From NCBI RefSeq assembly GCF_013373365.1, contig NZ_CP035925.1, forward strand, positions 1 to 64,000: DNA of 64,000 nt. The letters are read 5' to 3'. Both the position numbers and the translations under genes were made by a program. Origin of the DNA: Lentibacillus sp. CBA3610. Its GTDB lineage: Bacteria > Bacillota > Bacilli > Bacillales > Amphibacillaceae. The first letter of the stretch is position 1. Every line of letters begins with the position of its first letter. The notes beneath the pieces are model-generated. The model had not been told where the DNA came from, did not search any database, and worked only from the letters and a program-made list of their open reading frames with translations. Of the stretch, positions 1 through 7,826 are shown piece after piece.

Positions 1-256
1 TGGAGTGTAACATATATGAGAAAAGTCTTGCAGTCGGTGTGTATAAATAAATCCTAGCCGTTATATTTTTTGGGTGTTAGGCCCGCCTTGGCACGCTATA
101 TAATATCTCAGGGGAAGAATAGCAGTGGAGTAAGAATGATTCTCACGATTTCTAACACCAATTTCAATAATATGGGGTTGGTCAAAATCAGCATTCCAGG
201 AGCAGGTGACTCGTTGTTAGGATACGAGGTTTCTGGAACACACTTATTGCCGATCT

Positions 257-1313
257 TATTATTTTGAAGGTGATGAGGAAAATGAAGATGCCCTAACTGG
301 TTTATGAGGTGGAAGTGGCCCGTAAAATTGCAGAACGTTTAAATCTCGATATAACATTTGAAATTATCGGCTTCGATAGTGTATTAGCCGCCGTTGAAAG
401 CGGACGAATTGATATGGCAGGTATGGGTATTACGGACAAACGGGAAGAGAAATTCAATTTCAGCAGTCCATTTAAACACTCATATTCGACAATGGTTGTC
501 AGGGAGGATGACCACTCAGGTGTTGAGAAATTGGAGGATTTGGAGGGAAAAGATGCCGGTGGTGCTGCTTCCACTGTCTACAGTGAAATCGCGCGCAAAT
601 TCGGAGCAGAAGTCGTTACATATGGGAATGCCCCAAATGAGGCTTATCTTCGCGATGTAAATAATGGCAGGACTGATGTTGTGATAAATGACTACTATCT
701 ATCAAAATTCGGTGTTGCTGCGTTTCCGGAGTTTGATATCACCCTTCATCCGGAATTGAAGTTTCACCCGACACGAAAAGGAATGATTATGGCGGAGGGC
801 GCCGACAAATTGCAGACTGAAGTTAATCAGGCTTTGGAAGATATGCGGGAAGATGGTACATAACCCATGACCACTCAGGTGTTGAGAAATTGGAGGATTT
901 GGAGGGAAAAGATGCCGGTGGTGCTGCTTCCACTGTCTACAGTGAAATCGCGCGCAAATTCGGAGCAGAAGTCGTTACATATGGGAATGCCCAAATGAGG
1001 CTTATCTTCGCGATGTAAATAATGGCAGGACTGATGTTGTATAAATGACTACTATCTATCAAAATTCGGTGTTGCTGCGTTTCCGGAGTTTGATATCACC
1101 CTTCATCCGGAATTGAAGTTTCACCCGACACGAAAAGGAATGATTATGGCGGAGGGCGCCGACAAATTGCAGACTGAAGTTAATCAGGCTTTGGAAGATA
1201 TGCGGGAAGATGGTACACTAACGGCACTCGCTGAGGAATTCTATGAAGAAGATGCCTCCCGGAACCGGAAGAAGATATTCGTGAAATTGAAGGATTGGAT
1301 TTTTAAAAGATGA
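257..1313 (+). pseudogene. Amino-acid ABC transporter substrate-binding protein, broken by frameshift and internal duplication
   Basis: The readable part from about 306 encodes the middle of a periplasmic-type binding protein family 3 domain (EVEVARKIAERLNLDI, then IDMAGMGITDKREEKFNFS). Proteins of this family capture an amino acid outside the membrane and deliver it to the permease encoded next. The preceding residues YYFEGDEENEDALTG are in another frame from 257, so a one-base shift lies near 300-306. Bases 508-860 are repeated at 867-1217 after a 6-bp spacer. The first copy ends in a stop at 861, and the second copy has two one-base deletions. The end of the second copy reads in frame to a stop at 1313 that overlaps the permease start. 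No signal peptide can be read upstream. It is either a decayed gene or an assembly artefact. Confidence 0.8.
508..1217. repeat. Direct tandem duplication of about 352 bp inside the binding-protein gene
   Basis: Copy 1 is 508-860 and copy 2 is 867-1217. They are nearly identical, separated by the six bases taaccc. Copy 2 lacks one C in the run near 990 and one G near 1040, so the offset falls from 359 to 357. Removing one copy restores a family-length C-terminal domain. Confidence 0.9.
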
Positions 1314-1987
1314 ACGGATTTGATTTTGGCGGTATTTTTGATGTGAAGCTGGCACTGGAAAGTCTGCCGTTTGTGCTTGGCGGACTTCCTGCCACGATTG
1401 GCGTCGCATTAGCTGGTATGGCAATCGGGATGATACTGGGTCTGTTTCTCGCATTGGCACGCTCCTCAGACAGGATCATATTGAGGTGGCCTTCAAGGGT
1501 TTATATTTCCTTTATGCGCGGGACGCCCATTCTCGTCTTTCTATTTATTTTATATTTTGGCCTGCCGTATATTGGATTGGAACTGACTGCATTTGTCGCT
1601 GCATCTGTTGGGTTTGGATTGAACAGTGCTGCTTATATAGCGGAAATAAATCGCTCTTCACTGAACAGCGTTGATATTGGACAATGGGAAACAGCCAAGT
1701 CACTAAATATAGGGTACTGGAAAACGTTGCAAATCATTATTTTACCGCAAGCGACCAGGATTGCAATACCACCGCTCACGAACGTATTTATGGATATTGT
1801 GAAAGCAACATCTTTGGCAGCTGTTATTACGGTCCCGGAATTGTTTCAGCGAACACAAATCGTCGTTGGCAGGGAATTTGATGCGATGACATTGTATATA
1901 TTGGTTGCCTTGATCTATTGGCCTGTTTGTGTGCTTATTTCGTTCATGCAGGACCGGCTGGAAGCAAGGTTCAGCAGGTTTTTATAA
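1310..1987 (+). CDS. Amino-acid ABC transporter permease (HisM family)
   Basis: A 225-residue integral membrane protein of the polar amino-acid uptake permease family, which forms the membrane channel of an ABC importer. Hydrophobic segments lie near residues 13-45, 60-90, 140-165 and 185-215. The ATPase-contact EAA-type loop is visible around residues 125-150 (WETAKSLNIGYWKTLQIIILPQA). The start ATG at 1310 overlaps the TGA of the preceding binding protein by four bases, so the two are translationally coupled. No ATPase gene follows: the next gene is on the other strand after a hairpin. The cognate ATPase must be encoded elsewhere or shared. Substrate cannot be assigned beyond a polar amino acid. 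Confidence 0.93.
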   Translation: MNGFDFGGIFDVKLALESLPFVLGGLPATIGVALAGMAIGMILGLFLALARSSDRIILRWPSRVYISFMRGTPILVFLFILYFGLPYIGLELTAFVAASVGFGLNSAAYIAEINRSSLNSVDIGQWETAKSLNIGYWKTLQIIILPQATRIAIPPLTNVFMDIVKATSLAAVITVPELFQRTQIVVGREFDAMTLYILVALIYWPVCVLISFMQDRLEARFSRFL

Positions 1988-1992
1988 AAGAG

Positions 1993-2050
1993 AAATCCGA
2001 ACTAAACCGAAGTCTATCCGAAGAATTTCGGCTCATTGTTCGGATTTTTC
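1993..2050 (+). terminator. Hairpin with T-tract after the permease; left part of a dispersed element
   Basis: Arms aaatccgaac (1993-2002) and gttcggattt (2038-2047) are perfectly complementary and are followed by T-rich sequence. An inner complementary pair, ccgaag and tttcgg, also lies in the loop. The same hairpin design recurs at 29308-29362 after ygaD, so it belongs to a mobile or duplicated intergenic module. Confidence 0.75.
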
Positions 2051-2096
2051 TTTTGATTTATACCTTATCCCACCCGTGTTTGTAAATTATTTGAAA

Positions 2097-2250
2097 AAAA
2101 CCGCTGTAAACTGAGCCGGAACCGCTGTAGATTACAGCGGTGCGCCATAGATCATGCCCTAATCGCTGTAGTTTAATTGATAATTGCTATAGCTTCGGGT
2201 GAAGTCGCTGAAGATTGAGCGGAAATCGCTGTAAATCATTATACAGAGTT
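2097..2250. repeat. Seven-unit 21-bp tandem repeat (CGCTGTAG family), copy 1
   Basis: Units begin with cgctgtag or close variants at 2102, 2123, 2143, 2164, 2185, 2206 and 2227. Spacing is 21 bp, except for one 20-bp step at the third unit. Copy 2 at 29427-29572 has the same seven units and the same 20-bp step at the same place. No protein-coding sense is apparent. Confidence 0.9.
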
Positions 2251-2258
2251 TTTACGAA

Positions 2259-3422
2259 TTAGAGCGACTTCCCTGTATCTTTTTTGAAAAAGATGGTTGC
2301 CAGCATAAGTATCAGCACAGCAATAATCATATAGAAAAAAGAGACCCCGGGAAAGTATTCGATAAATAGTCCTCCTAAATAAGGTCCCATCAGGCTTCCC
2401 AGACTGAATGAAATGCCTGTCATCAGATTTCCCGCCGGTAAGAGTGAGGTTGGCACCAGGTCGGTCATATAGGCAATACTTAATGAATATAACGAACCGA
2501 CGAGCATACCTGAGGCGGCAAACGAAATAAACAGTGCCGCGGTGGATGTCTCAAATGACGCTGCAAACAGAAAACAAATAATTCCGCCCGCTATGACCGT
2601 CATTAAAATTCTTCGTCTTCCCACCCGGTCACTTAACATGCCTAAAGGAATTTGTGTAATAATGCTTGCACCTGCAAAAAATGGGATGATTAACGACAGG
2701 ATGTTCACATCATGCCCGATCCGCAACCCATATATCGGGAATATACCGTGCAAGGTTGCTTCTAAAAAACCATAGCCGAATGCCGGTAGCATTGCAACCC
2801 AGGCAATTTTGCCGGTTTGGATAAACCGCTGTATTGAACTGGAACTGCTGGTGGTATGGATGTCCCCATTATCAGGCATTCTGTTTCGGACAAAAAACAT
2901 TGATGACCAGACAATCATGCTAAGCAATGCAGAAATGAGAAACGGCAAAGCCTCGTTTATTTCCAGGAGCCGGGTCATCAGCGGTCCCACTGCAAACCCT
3001 AACCCAAATGATAAGCCGTAAAATGAAATGTTTTTCCCGCGTATTTCTTTGGGGCTGGTTGTTGTGATCCACGTTTGGGTACCGAAATGGAGCATATTAT
3101 CACCAATCCCGATCATGACACGCAGGATAAACCAAAACCATAAAGCCTTCCAAAAAGGGAATAACGCTAATGAAATGAATACAAGCATACCGCCTATCAT
3201 AATAACCGGTTTGAAACCAAATCGGCGCATTGGTTTTTCCATAAAAGGCGATGCGATCAGGATACCAATATACAATCCCGTCGCGTGGAGTCCGTTGACA
3301 GAAGAGGGGACACCATTTTGCTCAAGAATAATGGATAATAATGGGAGGATCATTCCTTGTGAGAATCCTGATATGAATACGAGCGCAATTAATATCCAAA
3401 ATCTTGTTTGTGCTGATACCAT
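2259..3422 (-). CDS. MFS transporter, probable multidrug or metabolite exporter
   Basis: A 387-residue major facilitator with about 12 hydrophobic segments. The loop between helices 2 and 3 reads EKPMRRFGFKPVIMIGG, and the equivalent loop in the second half reads SDRVGRRRILMTVIAGG; both are MFS signature A sites. Such proteins use the proton gradient to move small molecules out. I chose ATG at 3422 because GGGGGAGGGG lies just upstream with good spacing; an upstream ATG at 3455 would put this ribosome site inside the gene. It is transcribed alone, convergent with the amino-acid permease. Substrate unknown; B. subtilis YfkF-like proteins are possible relatives, given yfkD nearby. Confidence 0.88.
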   Translation of the reverse strand: MVSAQTRFWILIALVFISGFSQGMILPLLSIILEQNGVPSSVNGLHATGLYIGILIASPFMEKPMRRFGFKPVIMIGGMLVFISLALFPFWKALWFWFILRVMIGIGDNMLHFGTQTWITTTSPKEIRGKNISFYGLSFGLGFAVGPLMTRLLEINEALPFLISALLSMIVWSSMFFVRNRMPDNGDIHTTSSSSSIQRFIQTGKIAWVAMLPAFGYGFLEATLHGIFPIYGLRIGHDVNILSLIIPFFAGASIITQIPLGMLSDRVGRRRILMTVIAGGIICFLFAASFETSTAALFISFAASGMLVGSLYSLSIAYMTDLVPTSLLPAGNLMTGISFSLGSLMGPYLGGLFIEYFPGVSFFYMIIAVLILMLATIFFKKDTGKSL

Positions 3423-3574
3423 TGTTTGTCCCCTCCCCCGTTCATGTTGCTGCATTTAATGTAATTCTTTTCAGAACCAAGGTCAATTCAAAACATTTCA
3501 TTCAAAAGGGCGTTATGATATAAGATTAAGGGTAAATAATAATAAAGGATTATGATGAGGGAGTGACAATTATA

Positions 3575-3967
3575 ATGGAATTTCATTTAAAAGAAGAAGG
3601 TATACGTATTGATTTAGATTATGGTCAGCTGGATATATCGGGGAACGAGGAATTTGGTTTCCGTCCGTTTCAATTAATGGTTGCCTCTATTGCAGGCTGC
3701 AGCGCGTCAGTCTTTCGCAAAATTTTAAAGAAACAGCGGACAGATGTATCGGATATGACCATAACAACAAACGTCGAGCGCAACCCTGACGATGCAAATC
3801 GGATTGAACGGATTGATTTGCATTATATCATCAAAGGTTATCGTTTAGATGATGAGAAATTGTATAAAAATCTTGCAGTGGCCAGAAAAAATTGTTCCAT
3901 GGTCCGTTCGGTTGAAGACAGTATTACGATTGAGGAGACACTGGAAACAGTGGAACTGAGCCGTTAA
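3575..3967 (+). CDS. OsmC/Ohr-family protein
   Basis: A 130-residue OsmC-like protein, a family of thiol peroxidases and related proteins that reduce organic hydroperoxides. The two family cysteines are in their usual contexts: AGCSASVFRKI (about residue 43) and KNCSMVRSV (about residue 109). The helix starting FRPFQLMVASIAGC is typical. The weaker YhfA-like branch fits better than true Ohr. A GTG at 3563 abuts the ribosome site GAGGGAG with no spacing, so the ATG at 3575 is preferred. It stands alone between the divergent MFS gene and yfkD. Confidence 0.88.
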   Translation: MEFHLKEEGIRIDLDYGQLDISGNEEFGFRPFQLMVASIAGCSASVFRKILKKQRTDVSDMTITTNVERNPDDANRIERIDLHYIIKGYRLDDEKLYKNLAVARKNCSMVRSVEDSITIEETLETVELSR

Positions 3968-4056
3968 AAAGAGGGTATAATATTCATGTGTCCGAAAAAA
4001 CTACACTTAAACGGTGAAAAGCAATTGGTTTAAGCAGAATGAAAGGAATGGGACAC

Positions 4057-4860
4057 ATGAATAAACGAATTTACATCAGCGTATTAATGGTATTTGTTTT
4101 ACTGATTCCCGTTAGCGGCCTGGCTGAGGAAAATGAAGACACGGAATCAGAGGAAAAGGATGAATATGAGGTACCGAGTCATGTCTTGAACATATCAAAA
4201 GAAAACACTTACCCTAACTCGACGGAGGATCAGGAAGTTGTTGAGCCGAGTGAATTGACTGAGGAATTGATTAACGATGTCGAAATTACAATCGAGAATC
4301 CCGACCTGATTAAAATGCTCAACGAAACATCCATTAACCCCTCACCGATTTCGTTTGGCTACCGTGGCATGGTGTTCTTAGGCAGATGGCCGCTGAACTA
4401 CAAATCAGATGAAACAAATATCAATTGGGAGTATCAGAACATTAATACAAATGAGCTGAATAATATCGGCGGCGACTCAGAGAAGAAAATGCAATATAAT
4501 CAGCAGGAGCAGAAGGAGATTAAAGGCGCATTAACGAACAAAATCACAAACCCCGATGATGTTAAAAAAATGATGCTGCTGCAGGCAAAGGATAAACTTG
4601 AATTGCCATTGGCCTATACGAGTGTGATCGGTCAAAACACAGAAAAAGACAACACGTATAGTGTACCGGCGAAAAAATACGGGGAGCTCGAAGCATATGC
4701 ACCGGCAGTAAATGAGCGTGGACAAGTGACTTTTGGCGAAGTGTATGTTCAACTGAAAGGCAACAGTAAATCGATTGTGGTCAAGAATGTTACCAAACAA
4801 GGAATAGGTGCCTGGATACCAGTACAGGACCACGTATCATTTTCCTTCCAATTGAAATAG
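4057..4860 (+). CDS. yfkD: YfkD family secreted protein
   Basis: A 267-residue protein closely resembling B. subtilis YfkD along its length (for example INPSPISFGYRGMVFLGRWP and the end GIGAWIPVQDHVSFSF). An N-terminal signal sequence of about 25 residues (MNKRIYISVLMVFVLLIPVSG) is followed by a very acidic stretch, so the mature protein is exported. Its biochemical role is not established. Start ATG 4057 has AAAGGA ten bases upstream; the earlier ATGs at 4039 and 4048 lack a usable site. A strong hairpin follows. The original annotation as a sporulation-linked Bacillus protein is family knowledge, not visible here. Confidence 0.92.
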   Translation: MNKRIYISVLMVFVLLIPVSGLAEENEDTESEEKDEYEVPSHVLNISKENTYPNSTEDQEVVEPSELTEELINDVEITIENPDLIKMLNETSINPSPISFGYRGMVFLGRWPLNYKSDETNINWEYQNINTNELNNIGGDSEKKMQYNQQEQKEIKGALTNKITNPDDVKKMMLLQAKDKLELPLAYTSVIGQNTEKDNTYSVPAKKYGELEAYAPAVNERGQVTFGEVYVQLKGNSKSIVVKNVTKQGIGAWIPVQDHVSFSFQLK

Positions 4861-4872
4861 GAATAACTGGTG

Positions 4873-4908
4873 ATACCCCCTCCGGAAATCTTTCCGGAGG
4901 GGGTATTA
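4873..4908 (+). terminator. Rho-independent terminator after yfkD
   Basis: Arms taccccctccgga and tccggagggggta form a 13-bp GC-rich stem around a short loop. The following T-run is weak (ttaat), but the stem is strong. Confidence 0.8.
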
Positions 4909-4938
4909 ATCAGATCACGAAAAGGTGCCCTCGTTCGG

Positions 4939-5321
4939 CCAAACATGGGCTCGAGAATCAAAACATGTTCCCGAGCGGCACAAACATGGGCTCAAAATCG
5001 TAAACATGGGCTCGAGAGCGCAAACATGGGCTCAAAATCGTAAACATGGGCTCGAAATCACAAATATGGGCACGAGAGCGCAAACATGGGCGCAAAAACG
5101 GAAATATGGGCTCGGAATCACAAATATGGGCTCGAGATCGCAAACATGGGCTCAAAATCGGAAACATGGGCTCGAAATCACAAATATGGGCTCGAGGGCA
5201 CAAACATGGGCTCGAAATCACAAACATGGGCCCGAGCGGCACAAACATGGGCGCAAAATCGTAAACATGGCTCGAGAGCGCAAACATGGGCGCGAAAATC
5301 CAAACATGCTCCCGAACAGCC
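4939..5321. repeat. 20-bp tandem array A, about 19 units (AAACATGGGC family)
   Basis: The core aaacatggg (or aaatatggg) starts at 4941, 4961, 4982, then every 20 bp to 5222, then 5243, 5263, 5282 and 5302. Unit sequence is aaacatgggc plus a variable half such as tcgagagcgc or tcaaaatcgt. Because 20 is not a multiple of 3, all frames remain open and produce spurious proteins of up to 199 residues. The array lies between the yfkD terminator and the antiporter promoter. Array B at 11893-12340 has the same unit. Confidence 0.95.
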
Positions 5322-5426
5322 CCCAAGCAGCAAACCATGACGAACCTTCAACTGTATTACCCAAGGACATCCCCTTATTTATCAGCCCGATTGACATTAG
5401 AATAATTTCCCAGATCAAAAATAGGG

Positions 5427-5472
5427 TTGATTTTTCAGCTTTAATGCTTTATCATAATAAAGTGTTAAAGCT
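5427..5472 (+). promoter_or_regulatory. Promoter with a 36-bp palindrome over the -10 region
   Basis: TTGATT (5427-5432) and TATCAT (5450-5455) are separated by 17 bp, matching a sigma-A promoter. A near-perfect palindrome spans 5437-5472: outer arms agctttaa and ttaaagct, inner arms ctttat and ataaag, with the -10 at its centre. This suggests an operator for an unknown repressor of the antiporter gene. Confidence 0.6.
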
Positions 5473-5508
5473 GAACGAAAGAGATAGAAATGGAGAGGGG
5501 AAACGAAA

Positions 5509-6819
5509 ATGGAATGGGTTGTGATCGTATCTGTATTAGTATTGACCATTCTTAGTTTGTTAAAGGTCAATGTCATTATTGCCATCATTGCAGCAGCTCT
5601 TACAGCAGGACTGATGTCCGGACTGTCTGTTATTGAATCAATTGAATTGATGGTCAGCGGGATGGGTGGTCAGGCAAACACGGCATTAAGTTATATTTTG
5701 CTTGGTGCTTTTGCTGTTGCCATTAGTTATACCGGAATTACGTCCATTCTCGTAAACTTTTTAATCAAAGTACTAACCGGCAGAAAAACGATGATGGTGC
5801 TGGCAATTGCCGGTGTGGCATCTCTATCACAAAATGCGGTGCCGGTTCATATAGCATTTGTACCAATCTTGATTCCACCATTACTCAAATTGTTTGATGA
5901 AATGAAGGTGGACCGCCGTGGTGTGGCAGCTGCATTGACATTTGGGTTAAAAGCGCCATATGTCATGATTCCAGCCGGATTTGGTCTGCTTTTTCACAAC
6001 ACGATTGTGGATGGGATGGCCGAAAGTGGCATTGATGTCACGACCGGGCAGACGGCAATGGCGATGTTGATACCAGGTGCAGGGATGGTTATTGGTTTGT
6101 TAATTGCTGTCTTATTCACTTACCGTAAAGATCGTGAATCCATTCCAGGGGCAGGCGGCAGCGAGGCCAATTTTACAGCGCCGCCATCGGAAAACGTCAG
6201 ATTTAATCAGAAACACGCCCTGACATTAGTTGCGATTGCAGGCGCATTAATTGTTCAGATCATCACCCAAAACCTGATTGCCGGGGCGTTAACAGGCCTG
6301 GTTCTAATGTTTGCACTTGTCGTTGTTCCATTTAAAAAAGGTGATCAAATAATGGCAAACGGTATTGCGATGATGGGACAAATTGCGTTTGTTATGCTGG
6401 TTGCCTCCGGGTTCGGCAGGGTTTTGGAAGATACTGGAGCCGTGAATGCTCTCGTGGAAATGTCATCCGGATTTCTTGACGATAACCAGGCATTAATTGC
6501 TCTCATATTGTTGCTTGTCGGGCTGATTGTCACAATGGGCATTGGCTCCTCGTTTGGAACCATTCCGATACTGGCAGCGCTGTTTGTTCCAATTTGTCTG
6601 TCAGCAGGCTTTTCAACGCTGGCAACCGCTTCACTGATCGGGACTGCGGGTGCATTGGGTGATGCAGGGTCACCGGCATCAGACAGTACACTCGGTACCA
6701 CTTCCGGATTGAACGCTGACGGCAAACACCATCATATTTGGGATACTTGTGTTCCGACATTCATTCACTTTAATATCCCACTGATTGTGTTTGGATGGAT
6801 TGCCGCGATGGTACTTTAG
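5509..6819 (+). CDS. Na+/H+ antiporter family protein (NhaC/YuiF-like)
   Basis: A 436-residue membrane protein with about 11 hydrophobic segments. It matches the YuiF-type putative Na+/H+ antiporter or proton-coupled amino-acid transporter family. Conserved stretches include ALSYILLGAFAVAISYTGIT, SLSQNAVPVHIAFVPILIPP and GSSFGTIPILAALFVPI. GALGDAGSPASDSTLGTTSGLNADGKHHH near residues 385-412 is the family's C-terminal signature. ATG 5509 follows GAGAGGGGAAACGAAA. A likely role is export of sodium or uptake of a substrate in exchange for protons, consistent with a salt-adapted organism; the actual substrate is not shown by sequence. A palindromic operator precedes it. Confidence 0.87.
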   Translation: MEWVVIVSVLVLTILSLLKVNVIIAIIAAALTAGLMSGLSVIESIELMVSGMGGQANTALSYILLGAFAVAISYTGITSILVNFLIKVLTGRKTMMVLAIAGVASLSQNAVPVHIAFVPILIPPLLKLFDEMKVDRRGVAAALTFGLKAPYVMIPAGFGLLFHNTIVDGMAESGIDVTTGQTAMAMLIPGAGMVIGLLIAVLFTYRKDRESIPGAGGSEANFTAPPSENVRFNQKHALTLVAIAGALIVQIITQNLIAGALTGLVLMFALVVVPFKKGDQIMANGIAMMGQIAFVMLVASGFGRVLEDTGAVNALVEMSSGFLDDNQALIALILLLVGLIVTMGIGSSFGTIPILAALFVPICLSAGFSTLATASLIGTAGALGDAGSPASDSTLGTTSGLNADGKHHHIWDTCVPTFIHFNIPLIVFGWIAAMVL

Positions 6820-6881
6820 GTGTTATGAATAAATGAATAGGATTATGGAAAAAGTAAGGAAAAAAATAGGTGGGGTATGCT

Positions 6882-7676
6882 ATGCGAAAATACATTGCTG
6901 CAGCCTTGGCGGTTATCCTGTTTTTCCTTACTTATATGCCTTATCAGGATATCGCCCATGCTGCCAGTGGCTATGGATGGGGATTCAAAAAAAATGATGA
7001 ACATGAAATTCCGGATGTCGGTAAGTATAAGCAAATTCTCGAGGAACATGGCGCCTACTACGCAGATCATTCCGGAGAAAAAGTAGTATACCTGACGTTT
7101 GACAACGGGTATGAGGGTGGCTATACCGATGATGTTCTCGATGTTTTAAAGAAGCATGATGTTCCGGCTGCTTTTTTCCTGACGGGCCATTATGTGAGAA
7201 GTGAGCCTGACCTTGTCAACCGGATGGCTGATGAAGGGCATATTATCGGCAATCACTCCTACCATCACCCCGATTTCACCATTGTCACGAAAGATACGAT
7301 GCAGGAAGAATTGGAGACATTGGAGGAAGCCGTTGCAGAAGTATCCGACCAGGAGGATATCAAGTATGTGCGTCCGCCAAAGGGTATGTTCAGCGAAAAA
7401 ACATTGGATTGGGCGAATGAACTGGGTTATATCCATATATTCTGGTCTTCGGCGTTCGTTGATTGGGAAACACAGCAAGGCTGGGAGCACGCGTATGAAA
7501 ATATTATGGACAATATCCATCCGGGAGCGATTATCCTGCTTCACACTGTTTCGTCCGATAATGCCAAAGCACTGGATAAAATGATAGAGGAAATGAAAAA
7601 TCAAGGTTACCAATTCAGAAGCCTGGACCATCTTGTCATGAAAAACAAATTGCCGGAGCCGATTTATGGCTATTGA
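6882..7676 (+). CDS. pdaA: Delta-lactam-biosynthetic polysaccharide deacetylase PdaA
   Basis: A 264-residue secreted carbohydrate esterase family 4 protein, the same length as B. subtilis PdaA. That enzyme removes the acetyl group from muramic acid during formation of muramic-delta-lactam in spore cortex peptidoglycan. A signal peptide occupies residues 1-28. NodB-domain motifs are visible: VYLTFDNGYEGGYT (motif 1, with the usual D-D changed to D-N as in PdaA), GNHSYHHPDF (metal-binding HxxxH), RPPKGMFSE and LLHTVSSDN. ATG 6882 has GGTGGGG six bases upstream; the GTG at 6870 is too close to that site. Presence of pdaA implies a spore former. Confidence 0.93.
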   Translation: MRKYIAAALAVILFFLTYMPYQDIAHAASGYGWGFKKNDEHEIPDVGKYKQILEEHGAYYADHSGEKVVYLTFDNGYEGGYTDDVLDVLKKHDVPAAFFLTGHYVRSEPDLVNRMADEGHIIGNHSYHHPDFTIVTKDTMQEELETLEEAVAEVSDQEDIKYVRPPKGMFSEKTLDWANELGYIHIFWSSAFVDWETQQGWEHAYENIMDNIHPGAIILLHTVSSDNAKALDKMIEEMKNQGYQFRSLDHLVMKNKLPEPIYGY

Positions 7677-7702
7677 TAATTACACTGGTTATGATGCATA
7701 CG

Positions 7703-7737
7703 AAAGCTGTCTTTCAATATGAAAGGCAGCTTTTTAA
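7703..7737 (+). terminator. Terminator after pdaA
   Basis: Arms aaagctgtctttc and gaaaggcagctttt form an imperfect hairpin followed by T residues, 27 bp beyond the pdaA stop. Confidence 0.8.
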
Positions 7738-7826
7738 ATGGAAATGGACAAGAAACCAATAACTTATACAAATTTTATATAAATTCTGATATAATGAACG
7801 AACATCCTAGTATTGGAGTTGATTTA

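Noticed and set aside
70-267. 65-residue ORF at the window start
   Set aside because: No family resemblance. It overlaps the damaged start of the binding-protein gene and is probably debris in the wrong frame.
4925-5524. A 199-residue open frame (and several others on both strands) across array A
   Set aside because: It is a by-product of a 20-bp repeat that leaves all frames open. No ribosome site or conserved domain is present, and the frame runs through the antiporter promoter.
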